Shown here: positions 8,998 through 17,593 of the stretch, in pieces
Layout: every line of letters starts with the position of its first letter
Position numbering within the stretch: position 1 is the first letter of the stretch
Program-made: the position numbers and the translations under genes
The notes under the pieces: generated by a model
The model's database searches: none
Told to the model about the DNA's origin: nothing
Seen by the model: only the letters and a program-made list of their open reading frames with translations
Source of the DNA: Ilumatobacteraceae bacterium
GTDB lineage: Bacteria; Actinomycetota; Acidimicrobiia; Acidimicrobiales; Ilumatobacteraceae
Direction of reading: 5' to 3'
DNA: 55,554 bases
Assembly (NCBI GenBank): GCA_016463775.1
Contig: JAEMQQ010000005.1
Location: 1 to 55,554, forward strand

Positions 8998-9462
8998 GTG
9001 TTCATGTCGCTTGTCGTTGGTGTGTGTTTGGTGTTGCCGAGCAACGCCAGTGTGATTGACCCGTTTCGAGCCCCCGAGTGTGAGCGTTGTGCCGGCAATC
9101 GCGGGGTGGAATTCGCCGTGCCGATCGGTAGCGATGTGGTGGCCGGGTTATCGGGCACGGTGTCGTTCGTCGGGGTGGTCGCCGGGCGCAACTATGTGGT
9201 GCTGCGCGCCACCGCCAACCCCGCGGTGCGGGTTACCTACGGCGGGTTGATTTTCTTGCCGGCGCCAGCGCTGCAGCTTGGTGCGGTCGTGGCGCGCGGC
9301 GACCGCATCGGCATTGCCCAAAATTCGTTGCATGTTGGCCTGCGCATCGGTGATCACTACGTCGACCCGCAACAGTCGGGCAGTGGTGAATACAGCCAAG
9401 TGGCAAAGCCGCGGTATCGCGTCACCTTGGGTGCGCGACGCACCCGCACCTGCAGCAAATAA
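8998..9462 (+). CDS. Exported M23-peptidase-like protein with degenerate active site
   Basis: The product is about 154 residues, starting at GTG 8998 or ATG 9004. A hydrophobic N-terminal stretch ('FMSLVVGVCLVLPSNAS') looks like a signal peptide. The rest resembles the LytM/M23 beta-sandwich: 'NRGVEFAVPIGSDVVA' corresponds to the usual HxGxDfaa...G..V.A strand, and 'LHVGLRIGDHYVDPQ' to the LHFE.R..G..VDP block. The first metal His is Asn and the following Asp is Glu, so zinc binding is probably lost and the protein may bind, not cut, peptidoglycan. It sits 20 nt after the sigma-factor gene and is likely cotranscribed. Confidence 0.72.
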   Translation: MFMSLVVGVCLVLPSNASVIDPFRAPECERCAGNRGVEFAVPIGSDVVAGLSGTVSFVGVVAGRNYVVLRATANPAVRVTYGGLIFLPAPALQLGAVVARGDRIGIAQNSLHVGLRIGDHYVDPQQSGSGEYSQVAKPRYRVTLGARRTRTCSK

Positions 9463-9491
9463 AGCCCATGCCGTGCGCCGTTCTGGTGGAA

Positions 9492-9519
9492 GCCCGACGC
9501 CACGCCGCTAGCGTCGGGC
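9492..9519 (+). other. Strong GC-rich hairpin between the M23-like gene and rpsB
   Basis: GCCCGACGC (9492-9500) and GCGTCGGGC (9511-9519) form a perfect 9-bp stem with a 10-nt loop. There is no T-run, so it is not a classical intrinsic terminator. It could be a Rho-independent-like actinobacterial stop for the upstream whiG-M23 transcript or the 5' part of the rpsB leader. Confidence 0.55.
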
Positions 9520-9568
9520 GGGCTGATTCGTCAGCAGTGTTAGGTAATAGAACTGCAACTCTGTAATC

Positions 9569-9630
9569 CACGATTCGCACACCTGTGGTCGCCTCGGCGC
9601 AACGAATCGTGTCCATCAACCACAGGAAGG
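9569..9630 (+). promoter_or_regulatory. rpsB leader: candidate autoregulatory pseudoknot over the ribosome-binding site
   Basis: CACGATTCG (9569-9577) pairs perfectly with CGAATCGTG (9603-9611), enclosing small GCC/GGC and ACC/GGT helices. CCTGTGG (9582-9588), inside this loop, is perfectly complementary to CCACAGG (9620-9626), whose AGG begins the Shine-Dalgarno AGGAAGG (9624-9630) of rpsB. The two pairings are compatible as an H-type pseudoknot that would hide the ribosome-binding site. S2 is known to repress its own operon through the leader in other bacteria; that it binds this structure is inference. Confidence 0.6.
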
Positions 9631-9639
9631 AGCAATTAC

Positions 9640-10467
9640 ATGGCAATCATCAGCATGCGTCAAATGCTTGAGGCGGGAGTCCACTTCGGACACCAAACCC
9701 AGCGTCGCAACCCAACAATGCAGCGCTTTATTTTCGGCGAGCGCAACGGCATTCACATCATCGACCTCGAGCAAACGCTCACCCGCATCGAAACTGCGTA
9801 CGCCTTCGTTCGTCAACTGGCGTCTGGTGGCGGCATCGTGCTGTTCGTCGGCACCAAGAAGCAAGCCCAGGATCCGATCAAGAACTTCGCCGAGCGTTCC
9901 GGCATGCCGTACATCAACGAGCGTTGGCTCGGTGGCATGCTCACCAATTTCGGCACGATTTCCAAGCGTGTGTCCAAGATGATCGAACTCGAGCGTCTCT
10001 CTGGCTCACCAGAATGGGCACAAATTCCGAAAAAAGAAGCGCTCCTCATGTCGCGCGAGCTCATCAAGTTGCAGCGCAACCTTTCGGGAATCCGCAACAT
10101 GGTGCGTCTACCTGATGCAGTGTTCGTGCTCGACACCGCGACCGAGCATCTGGCCGTCACCGAATCCAACAAACTGGGCATCCCGGTCATCGCCGTTGTC
10201 GATACCAACGTCAACCCGAACCTCGTGCAGTATCCAATTCCGGGCAATGACGACGCGATTCGTGCCAATGAATTGATGGCTCGTGTTATCGCCGAGGCGA
10301 TCGCCGAAGGTCGCTTCATCGCCGAGAAGGCCACTGGCGGGGTGCAGAACCCGGCCACCGCAGTCGTTGACAACGCCGTGTTCGCCGCCGATCAGGCGCG
10401 CGCGCGTGCCGAAGCCACGACGGCCCAGGCCGCCCGTGACGCCAAGTTGGCAGGCGAGACGAACTAA
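9640..10467 (+). CDS. rpsB: 30S ribosomal protein S2
   Basis: The product is 275 residues with the S2 signatures 'LEAGVHFGHQTQRRNP', 'GTKKQAQDPI' and 'NERWLGGMLTNF'. S2 joins the small subunit late and is needed for S1 and initiator binding where S1 is present. AGGAAGG at 9624-9630 precedes ATG 9640 at a good distance. The Ala-rich C-terminal tail (about 245-275) is longer than in E. coli S2 (241), as often seen in Actinobacteria. The stop overlaps the tsf start (TAATG), giving the universal rpsB-tsf pair at the head of an eight-gene run. Confidence 0.98.
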   Translation: MAIISMRQMLEAGVHFGHQTQRRNPTMQRFIFGERNGIHIIDLEQTLTRIETAYAFVRQLASGGGIVLFVGTKKQAQDPIKNFAERSGMPYINERWLGGMLTNFGTISKRVSKMIELERLSGSPEWAQIPKKEALLMSRELIKLQRNLSGIRNMVRLPDAVFVLDTATEHLAVTESNKLGIPVIAVVDTNVNPNLVQYPIPGNDDAIRANELMARVIAEAIAEGRFIAEKATGGVQNPATAVVDNAVFAADQARARAEATTAQAARDAKLAGETN

Positions 10468-11255
10468 TGGCGATCAACGCCAAGGACGTACAAGCTCTCC
10501 GCCAGGCCACTGGTGCCGGAATGATGGACTGCAAGAACGCCCTGCAGGAAGCCAACGGCGACATCGAAGCCGCCAAGAAGTGGTTGCGCGAAAAAGGTCT
10601 GGCGTCGAGTGCCAAGCGTTCCGATCGTGAAAACACACAAGGTGTCGTCGCCATGCTCGTGCAGAACAACGTTGGTGCAATCGTCAAACTCAAATGTGAG
10701 ACTGACTTCGTCGCATCTAGCGATCAATTTCGCGCCGAGGCCGACACCCTCGTTGCACTCGTGCATGCGTCGGGTGTCGATGCGGTGGCCACACGCGCCG
10801 CGCAACTCGACGACCTCAAGCTCGCCCTGAAAGAAAAGATCGAAATCGGTGAAGTGGTGCGCATTGCGGCCCCCGCCGGCAACACCGTCGACTCGTACCT
10901 GCATGTGCAGGGTGGTCGTGGTGTCAACGGTGTCCTCGTAGAGATGAAGGGGGCAACCCCCGAACTGTCGCACGATGTGGCGGTGCATGTGGCGTTCGCG
11001 CGCCCGAAATTTCTGATGCGTGATGAAGTGCCCGCCGATGTGATCGCCGCCGAACGCGCCACCCTCGAAACGGTTACCCGCAACGAGGGCAAGCCCGAGG
11101 CCGCCATCGGCAAGATTGTCGACGGCAAAATCAACGGTTTCTTCAAAGACCTCTGCTTGCTCGAACAGCCCTACGCCAAAGACGACAAAAAGTCGGTGCA
11201 GCAGGTAATCGGCTCGTCATCAGTCGTGCGATTCGCCCAAGTCGAAATCGGGTAA
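10467..11255 (+). CDS. tsf: Elongation factor Ts
   Basis: The product is 262 residues. The N-terminal UBA-like module contains 'LRQATGAGMMDCKNAL', the standard EF-Ts signature, followed by the core with 'VKLKCETDFVA' and 'VHVAFARPKFL'. EF-Ts exchanges GDP for GTP on EF-Tu. ATG 10467 overlaps the rpsB stop by one base. Its length is close to that of other actinobacterial EF-Ts proteins (about 270). Confidence 0.97.
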   Translation: MAINAKDVQALRQATGAGMMDCKNALQEANGDIEAAKKWLREKGLASSAKRSDRENTQGVVAMLVQNNVGAIVKLKCETDFVASSDQFRAEADTLVALVHASGVDAVATRAAQLDDLKLALKEKIEIGEVVRIAAPAGNTVDSYLHVQGGRGVNGVLVEMKGATPELSHDVAVHVAFARPKFLMRDEVPADVIAAERATLETVTRNEGKPEAAIGKIVDGKINGFFKDLCLLEQPYAKDDKKSVQQVIGSSSVVRFAQVEIG

Positions 11256-11268
11256 TCTCAGAGACGTC

Positions 11269-12000
11269 ATGCCTGCTCCAACCCAGCCCCGCTGGCAGCG
11301 AGTGGTATTGAAATTATCCGGCGAAGCGCTCGCCGAAAAAACCGGTTTCGGTCTTGACAACGAAGTTCTCTCGCAGCTGGCCGTTGAATTGCGGGAGGCC
11401 CGCGAAGAATTCGGTGTGGACGTCGCCATCGTCGTTGGTGGCGGAAACTTCTGGCGCGGCACCAAGGGCAGCGGTCGTGGCATGGATCAGGCGCAAGCCG
11501 ATTACATGGGCATGATCGCCACGGTCATCAACGCTCTGGCGTTGCAGGATGCACTCGAGCGGGCGGGGCAGCAATCACGCGTCATGACCGCAGTCGAAAT
11601 GCCGAAGGTCGCCGAGCCCTACATCCGTCGCCGGTGTGAACGCCACCTGCAAAAGGGTCGCATCGTGATTCTCGCCGGTGGCACGGGTAACCCATTTTTC
11701 ACCACCGACACGGCGGCGGCTTTGCGCGCGGCCGAAATCGGGGCGCAGGCAATTCTCAAAGGCACGCATTCGGGTGTCGACGGTATTTATTCGGCCGATC
11801 CGAAACTCGACAAAAATGCCACACGCTTCGCCAAACTTTCCCATCTGGACGTCATCAACAAGGGTTTGCGCGTCATGGACTCAACCGCCATCACATTCTG
11901 CATGGACAATAAGTTGCCGATTGTGGTCTTCGATCTCTTGCAGCGCGGCAATTTGCAAGCGATACTCCGTGGTGCAGAAATCGGTACGCTGGTTTCGTGA
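11269..12000 (+). CDS. pyrH: Uridylate kinase
   Basis: The product is 243 residues of the amino-acid-kinase fold. It has 'RVVLKLSGEALAE' (ATP-phosphate Lys and Gly), 'VVGGGNFWRG', 'YMGMIATVINALALQD' and 'TGNPFFTTDTAAALRA', all UMP-kinase blocks. It phosphorylates UMP to UDP in pyrimidine nucleotide synthesis. ATG 11269 is 13 nt after tsf; the stop overlaps the frr start (GTGA). Confidence 0.97.
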   Translation: MPAPTQPRWQRVVLKLSGEALAEKTGFGLDNEVLSQLAVELREAREEFGVDVAIVVGGGNFWRGTKGSGRGMDQAQADYMGMIATVINALALQDALERAGQQSRVMTAVEMPKVAEPYIRRRCERHLQKGRIVILAGGTGNPFFTTDTAAALRAAEIGAQAILKGTHSGVDGIYSADPKLDKNATRFAKLSHLDVINKGLRVMDSTAITFCMDNKLPIVVFDLLQRGNLQAILRGAEIGTLVS

Positions 12001-12554
12001 TTGACGAGACGCTGCTCGAGTCGATGGAGAAGATGCACAAGGCCATCGAGCATGTCCAGTACCAGTTCGTTTCGGTGCGCACGGGTCGCGCTTCACCGGC
12101 GCTGATCGAACGGCTCAACGTCGATTACTACGGTTCCCCCGTGCCGTTGCAGCAGTTGGCGAGTTTTCAGGTGCCCGAGGCTCGCTTGCTCGTGGTGAAG
12201 CCCCATGATCGAACGGCGATCGGGGCCATCGAAAAAGCGCTGAATGCCAGCGACATCGGCGTTAACCCGAGCAACGATGGCATCGTGATTCGTCTGGCCT
12301 TCCCTGCGTTGACCGAAGAACGCCGCAAAGAATACGTGAAGGTGGTGAAGAACATCGCTGAAGATGGTCGGGTGGCGGTGCGCGGTGTGCGCCGTGATGC
12401 GCGCAAGGCCCTCGAGACCGCCGAAAAAGATGGTGACATCTCCAAAGACGAGTTGGAGCGCGCCGAAAAAGATCTCGAAAAAATGACCCACGAGCATGTT
12501 GAAAGCATCGATAAGGCAACTACTCGTAAAGAACAAGAAGTGATGGAGGTCTGA
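11997..12554 (+). CDS. frr: Ribosome recycling factor
   Basis: The product is 185 residues, exactly the usual RRF length. It has the long-helix bundle segments 'RTGRASPALIERLNVDYYG', 'VVKPHDRTAIGAIEKAL' and 'VRGVRRDARKAL'. With EF-G it splits the post-termination ribosome. The start is GTG 11997, overlapping the pyrH stop, so translation is probably coupled. Confidence 0.97.
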   Translation: MIDETLLESMEKMHKAIEHVQYQFVSVRTGRASPALIERLNVDYYGSPVPLQQLASFQVPEARLLVVKPHDRTAIGAIEKALNASDIGVNPSNDGIVIRLAFPALTEERRKEYVKVVKNIAEDGRVAVRGVRRDARKALETAEKDGDISKDELERAEKDLEKMTHEHVESIDKATTRKEQEVMEV

Positions 12555-12556
12555 CC

Positions 12557-13918
12557 ATGTCCGACAATCGCAGCGACAACACCGGTTCCGACGAGACCAC
12601 TGGTGAGATTCGTGACAAGACGATCAACTTTGGCGATGAATTTGGCGAGGTGAAGTTCGCCGATGCCGATGACTCGGCACCTTCGATCAGCCTTGACTCC
12701 ACCGACACCGCCCGACTTCCCCATTGGAGTGACGCGCCAACGGGGGAGAGCCCGCGCTTTGGTGTGCAGCCGCGCGACCCCAGTCGTCCGGTCGTGCGCG
12801 ACGCCACTCAACCGACACGCGAACCGAATCGTGTGGCGTCCCCACCCCCGGTGAGCCGCCCGACTGCAGCGGGGCGAATCCGCATCGGCAGCGACCCAAC
12901 CGATCCGCGTGCGCGACGCCCTTCGGACACCCATCCAACGATGCGTGATCAAACCGCTGATCCATCGCGACCGACGGTGCGCGATCGCTCGCCTCGCCGT
13001 CCTGCTGCGGTGCGGCCAAGCCAAGTGCGTCGGGCTCGTCCAGCGCGCGGTGATTCAGGAACCCACCCACGCCCCGTCGGCGCCGACCGAAATCTTGGCT
13101 CGGCAGTCGTGGTCGGGGCCGTACTAGCGGTGCTCTTCATCGGTACGTCATTCGTTGGCCCCGCGGCCGTGATGGCACTCGTCGTGGTCGTACTCGGCCT
13201 TGCGTCGCTTGAATTCTTCACCCAGACGAGCGCCCGTAATCTCGGCACGCCGATGGTCGTTGGTGTCGTTGCCTGTTTGGCAGCGCCGTTGGGTGCGTAT
13301 TACATGTCGCATCTGGCAGTGGTGATGGTGCTGACCTTCACCTTCATCGCCGGCGCAATCACGCTCGTCGGTTCGAATGACGACCAAAGCAACGCCATCA
13401 CGAGTCTCGGCACGCTCATGTTGGGCGTCGTCTATGTCGGTTTGTTGGGAAGTTTCGCCGGCTTGATCCTGCGCATGTCGACCCTCGGGGCGTATCCAAA
13501 CATCGGTACCGACACGTTGTTCATCGCCGTGTTTGCGATTGCCGCCAACGACGTCGGCGCCTACTTCGTCGGCTCGGCGATTGGTCGCACACCGCTGCGC
13601 GCATCCGTGAGCCCGCATAAAACCATCGAAGGGCTCATCGGTGGCACGATCGCCACGTTCACCGTCGTCGTGGTGGTGGGCATGATGAGCGATACATGGC
13701 AGTCGGTTGGCGATTGGCTGCTGTTGGCCTTGGCGGTCTCCATCGTCGCCCCACTCGGTGATCTGTTCGAGTCGGTGCTGAAACGTTCGTTGGGTGTCAA
13801 AGATTTCGGCACCGTCCTGCAGGGTCACGGTGGGGTGCTTGACCGCTTCGACGGTGTGCTGTTGTCGCTCCCCGTCGTATATTTCCTGGCGGTCACGCTC
13901 ACGCCTTGGGTGAGTTAA
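12557..13918 (+). CDS. cdsA: Phosphatidate cytidylyltransferase with long disordered N-terminal tail
   Basis: The product is 453 residues. Residues 1 to about 180 are polar, Pro/Arg/Asp-rich and predicted disordered; the remainder is a multi-pass membrane domain ending in the CDP-diglyceride synthase signature 'SVLKRSLGVKDFG...HGGVLDRFD'. It makes CDP-diacylglycerol from phosphatidate and CTP for phospholipid synthesis. The tail repeats P-[VT]-[VM]-R-D three times (residues 78-82, 127-131, 139-143). ATG 12557 follows frr by 2 nt. The C-terminus overlaps the possible upstream start of dxr. Confidence 0.94.
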   Translation: MSDNRSDNTGSDETTGEIRDKTINFGDEFGEVKFADADDSAPSISLDSTDTARLPHWSDAPTGESPRFGVQPRDPSRPVVRDATQPTREPNRVASPPPVSRPTAAGRIRIGSDPTDPRARRPSDTHPTMRDQTADPSRPTVRDRSPRRPAAVRPSQVRRARPARGDSGTHPRPVGADRNLGSAVVVGAVLAVLFIGTSFVGPAAVMALVVVVLGLASLEFFTQTSARNLGTPMVVGVVACLAAPLGAYYMSHLAVVMVLTFTFIAGAITLVGSNDDQSNAITSLGTLMLGVVYVGLLGSFAGLILRMSTLGAYPNIGTDTLFIAVFAIAANDVGAYFVGSAIGRTPLRASVSPHKTIEGLIGGTIATFTVVVVVGMMSDTWQSVGDWLLLALAVSIVAPLGDLFESVLKRSLGVKDFGTVLQGHGGVLDRFDGVLLSLPVVYFLAVTLTPWVS

Positions 13919-13929
13919 CCCGCCCGCCC

Positions 13930-15099
13930 GTGACCATCAACGTTGCCTTGGCGGGCAGCACCGGCTCGATTGGTCGCCAAGCCCTCGAAGTAGTCGCCGC
14001 ATCGCAGGGTCGCTACCAAATCGTCGCCCTGGCTGCCGCTTCGAACGAAGCGGTGTTGCGTGATCAGATCACGACACATCGCCCGCGCGTGGTGGCGGTC
14101 ACCGACGACACGGTGCGTACCAATTTGGCCAAACAATTTACCAAGGTGCACTTCACCGCGAATATTGCCGATGTCGTGGACGACGCCGATGTCGTGGTAA
14201 ACGCCGTCGTTGGATTCGCAGGTCTACCCGTCACGCTCGCAACGTTGCGCCGCGGCAAACGATTGGCGTTGGCGAACAAAGAAAGTCTCATCGCCGCAGG
14301 ACCACTCGTGCAGCCACTGCGCGCCACCCCGGGTGCCATGATCGTGCCGGTCGACAGCGAACACTGTGCGCTACACCAATGCTTGCGGGCGAGCGATGCA
14401 CCCCAGCGCGAACTGGTGTCGTTGCAGCTCACCGCGAGTGGCGGACCATTTCGTGGCAAGACGCGCACCGAGTTGGCAACGGTTGATGTGGAGGCGGCAC
14501 TTGCCCACCCGACATGGTCGATGGGACGCAAGATCACCATCGACTCATCCACGCTCATGAACAAGGGCCTCGAGGTGATCGAGGCACACGAGTTGTTTGC
14601 CGTGCCCTACGACCGCATCAATGTGGTGGTACACCCACAGTCGATCATTCATTCGATGGTCACCTTCACCGACGGCGCCACCGTCGCCCAATTGTCGCTG
14701 CCTGATATGCGTTTGCCGATCGCCTATGCGATTGCGTGGCCCGAACGTTTCGACGTGTCGTTTGGGGCCATCGATTGGGCGTCGCTACGTCGGCTCGACT
14801 TCGAAGCGCCCGATTTCGAAACGTTCCGCTGCCTGAATCTGGCGTATGCCGCCGGGCGCATTGGCGGTTCGGCACCGGCCTGGTTGAGCGCGGCAAATGA
14901 AGTGGCAGTCGATGCGTTTCTTGACGGCCGAATCGGCTGGCTGCAGATCGCCGAGGTGAACGATGCCACGCTTCAGCAACATGACGGTGCACGGCTGGCA
15001 AACGTTGATGATGTGCTGGCTGCCGATGGCACGGCGCGACGCATAGCACTGGGCATCGTCAATACGTTCGCACACGCTGCGGGTACCGTAGGCGCGTGA
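13930..15099 (+). CDS. dxr: 1-deoxy-D-xylulose 5-phosphate reductoisomerase
   Basis: The product is 389 residues from GTG 13930. A TTG at 13906 in frame would add 8 residues and overlap cdsA; the shorter form puts the NADPH loop GSTGSIG at residues 9-15, as is usual. Further blocks are 'NKESLIAAG', metal-ligand 'DSEHCALHQ', 'SGGPFRG' and 'HPTWSMGRKITIDSST'. It converts DXP to MEP, the committed step of the MEP isoprenoid pathway. ispG of the same pathway lies two genes downstream. Confidence 0.96.
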   Translation: MTINVALAGSTGSIGRQALEVVAASQGRYQIVALAAASNEAVLRDQITTHRPRVVAVTDDTVRTNLAKQFTKVHFTANIADVVDDADVVVNAVVGFAGLPVTLATLRRGKRLALANKESLIAAGPLVQPLRATPGAMIVPVDSEHCALHQCLRASDAPQRELVSLQLTASGGPFRGKTRTELATVDVEAALAHPTWSMGRKITIDSSTLMNKGLEVIEAHELFAVPYDRINVVVHPQSIIHSMVTFTDGATVAQLSLPDMRLPIAYAIAWPERFDVSFGAIDWASLRRLDFEAPDFETFRCLNLAYAAGRIGGSAPAWLSAANEVAVDAFLDGRIGWLQIAEVNDATLQQHDGARLANVDDVLAADGTARRIALGIVNTFAHAAGTVGA

Positions 15100-16358
15100 C
15101 CTCGTTCTACTCGCGCGTGCGTGATGATCTCGTCGGTGGCGGCGGTGACCCCACGCCCGACTCGCCCGACAAAGTGCCGTTGTCCACCTCCATCGCTGGT
15201 GTCGGTGTCATCATCGGCCTTCTGGTGTGGCTCGGCGTGAACAACATCTGGACCCTCGTCTTTGTGCTCGGGCTCATCATTTCGGTGTTCCTGCACGAAG
15301 TCGGGCACTTTGCCACGGCCCGCCGCAGCGGCATGAAGGTCACGCAGTTTTACATGGGTTTTGGTCCGCGACTTTTTGCCTGGCGCCGCGGCGAGGTCGA
15401 ATACGGTTTGCGGGCGTTCCCGATTGGCGCCTTCGTGCGCATCATCGGCATGAACAACCTCGACGAGACCGACCCGGCCGACGAAGACCGCACCTACCGC
15501 TCGAAATCATTTCCGAAGCGCCTGTTGGTCATCACCGCAGGTTCACTCATGCACCTGGTGATCGCGCTCGTGTTGTTTTCTGGCGTGTATTCCGTGGCGG
15601 GTCGCTATGGCGAAACAGGCCGGGTCGAAGTGGCCGACAGCCCGTACGTGGGTAGTGCCGCCGAAGCCGCCGGGGTGCGCAAGGGAGACGTGCTCGTGTC
15701 CTTCGATGGTGTGCTGCTGCGTACGTCGGCTGATTTCGTGGCCGCGGTGCGTGCCCGGCAACCGGGCGACCAGGTCGAGGTCGTCGTTGATCGCAACGGC
15801 GCAACGCTCGTGTTGCGCCCCGTCCTCACCGTGTTTCCAGGTACGCAAGACACGCCCGCTGCCCGCGCATTTTTCGGTGTTGCTGGTTGGTCGCGGGCCT
15901 ACGTGCAGCTCGGGTTGCCGGAGTCGTTGGCGCGCTCGGTGCAAGATGTGGTGGGTACGGCCGTCGACTCGGTGCGCGGTGTGTTCACCGTGTTGAACCC
16001 CGTCAACCTGGCCAGCAACCTCACGAGCGAGGTGGCCGATCCGCTCACCCGTCCGAGCACCGTCGTTGGTGCCAGCCAAATTGGTGGTGACATCGGTCGC
16101 GAAGAGGGCTGGAAGGGCGTGCTCATCCTGCTGGGGGCCGTCAATGTTTTTGTTGGGGTATTCAACATGCTGCCGCTCCTGCCGTTCGACGGTGGTCATG
16201 CCGCAGTGGCGATGTATGAGCGCATTCGTTCGTCTCGCACGCGGCGCTACCAAGCCGACATTCGCAAACTGGCACCGCTCGCGACGGCCGTGGTGGCCCT
16301 CTTGGTCATGCTGCTCGTGGCAGGCTTGTACCTTGACATCACACAACCGCTTGGCTGA
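15096..16358 (+). CDS. rseP: Site-2 zinc metalloprotease, RseP/Rip1 family
   Basis: The product is 420 residues. Transmembrane segments lie near 33-65, at about 145-165 and at the C-terminus. The HEVGH zinc motif is at 67-71, a PDZ domain spans about 165-260, and the third zinc ligand sits in 'NMLPLLPFDGGH' near 360. Family members cut transmembrane anti-sigma factors or signal peptides within the membrane. GTG 15096 overlaps the dxr stop (GTGA). The order dxr-rseP-ispG is the common actinobacterial arrangement. Confidence 0.93.
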   Translation: MTSFYSRVRDDLVGGGGDPTPDSPDKVPLSTSIAGVGVIIGLLVWLGVNNIWTLVFVLGLIISVFLHEVGHFATARRSGMKVTQFYMGFGPRLFAWRRGEVEYGLRAFPIGAFVRIIGMNNLDETDPADEDRTYRSKSFPKRLLVITAGSLMHLVIALVLFSGVYSVAGRYGETGRVEVADSPYVGSAAEAAGVRKGDVLVSFDGVLLRTSADFVAAVRARQPGDQVEVVVDRNGATLVLRPVLTVFPGTQDTPAARAFFGVAGWSRAYVQLGLPESLARSVQDVVGTAVDSVRGVFTVLNPVNLASNLTSEVADPLTRPSTVVGASQIGGDIGREEGWKGVLILLGAVNVFVGVFNMLPLLPFDGGHAAVAMYERIRSSRTRRYQADIRKLAPLATAVVALLVMLLVAGLYLDITQPLG

Positions 16359-16361
16359 CCG

Positions 16362-17588
16362 ATGACCACTGGTCCGGCGTTTCCGCGCCAGCGCACGCGC
16401 CAAATCCACGTCGGCAAAGTTGCAGTCGGTGGGGATGCACCCATCAGCGTGCAGTCGATGACCATCACCAAGACCGCCGATGTCGAAGGCACCTTGCAGC
16501 AGATTTATGCGTTGGCAGCCGCCGGCTGTGACATCGTGCGCTGCACATGCAACGACGTTGAAGCCGCCGAGGGCCTGGCCCAAATCGTGCCACGGTCGCC
16601 GGTGCCGATCATCGCCGATATTCATCATCAGTACAAAATGGCACTGGCGGCACTCGAAGCAGGTGTGCAGGGTCTGCGACTGAACCCCGGCAACATTCGT
16701 AAACCAGAACACATCAAAGCGGTGGCCACTGAGGCCCGTGATCGCCAGGTGCCGATTCGCATCGGTGTCAACGGTGGGTCACTCGACTCGGCGCTGTACG
16801 AAAAATATGGCGGGCTCACCGCCGACGCCATGGTCGAGTCAGCCCAAACCGAGATGCGCTATTTCGAAGAGGTGGGGTTTGACCTCATCAAGATTTCCGT
16901 GAAGGCCTCCAACGTGCCGCTCATGGTCGACGCCTACCGCAAACTGAGCGCCATCACCGACCATCCGTTGCACCTCGGGGTCACCGAGGCGGGGCCGTTA
17001 CCCGGCGGTCTGGTGAAGGCCACGGCCGGCATCGCCGCATTGCTCCTCGAGGGCATCGGCGACACGATTCGTTTCAGCCTCACCGCTGACCCGGTGGAAG
17101 AAGCACGCGCCGGTCGGCAATTGCTCGAGGCCCTCGGCTTACGCGAGCGCAAGAACGTCGACCTCATCGCCTGCCCGAGTTGTGGTCGCGCCGAAATCGA
17201 CGTCATTGACGTCGCCAATCGTGCCCAGGCCGCATTCGCCGACAAACAACTTCCGCTGCAGATCGCGGTCATGGGTTGTGTGGTCAATGGGCCCGGTGAG
17301 GCACGCGAGGCCGATCTCGGTATTGCAGCGGGTAACAAACGCGGACACTTGTTCGTGAAGGGCCGCAATGTCGCGGTCGTACCCGAATCCGAAATGGTCG
17401 AAGCACTGGTGGATTGGGCAACCTACATCCACGAGCACGGGGTAGAAGCGGCGTTACAGCGTGTCGATACGACGATCGCCGAACGCGAAGCAGCCCGCGA
17501 TCGCTCGGCGCTCATCGACGAAAAAGGTGATGATGTCAATAACACCTCGGAGAAAATCGTGGAGATTCGCCGCACCGTCGACGGCTGA
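16362..17588 (+). CDS. ispG: 4-hydroxy-3-methylbut-2-enyl-diphosphate synthase (IspG/GcpE)
   Basis: The product is 408 residues. The TIM-barrel part holds 'VGGDAPISVQSMT' and 'RLNPGNIR'; the C-terminal domain has the [4Fe-4S] ligands in 'CPSCGR' and 'MGCVVNGPGE' with the catalytic-site Glu after NGPG. It reduces MEcPP to HMBPP in the MEP pathway. The last 25 or so residues extend beyond the usual end. It closes the rpsB operon and faces the convergent SGNH gene, 5 nt away. Confidence 0.96.
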   Translation: MTTGPAFPRQRTRQIHVGKVAVGGDAPISVQSMTITKTADVEGTLQQIYALAAAGCDIVRCTCNDVEAAEGLAQIVPRSPVPIIADIHHQYKMALAALEAGVQGLRLNPGNIRKPEHIKAVATEARDRQVPIRIGVNGGSLDSALYEKYGGLTADAMVESAQTEMRYFEEVGFDLIKISVKASNVPLMVDAYRKLSAITDHPLHLGVTEAGPLPGGLVKATAGIAALLLEGIGDTIRFSLTADPVEEARAGRQLLEALGLRERKNVDLIACPSCGRAEIDVIDVANRAQAAFADKQLPLQIAVMGCVVNGPGEAREADLGIAAGNKRGHLFVKGRNVAVVPESEMVEALVDWATYIHEHGVEAALQRVDTTIAEREAARDRSALIDEKGDDVNNTSEKIVEIRRTVDG

Positions 17589-17593
17589 GTCAA

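Noticed and set aside
15543-16712. 389-codon open frame on the minus strand opposite rseP and ispG
   Set aside because: It runs through two certain genes, has low-complexity His/Gln/Arg-rich composition typical of antisense frames in G+C-rich DNA, and shows no recognisable domain.
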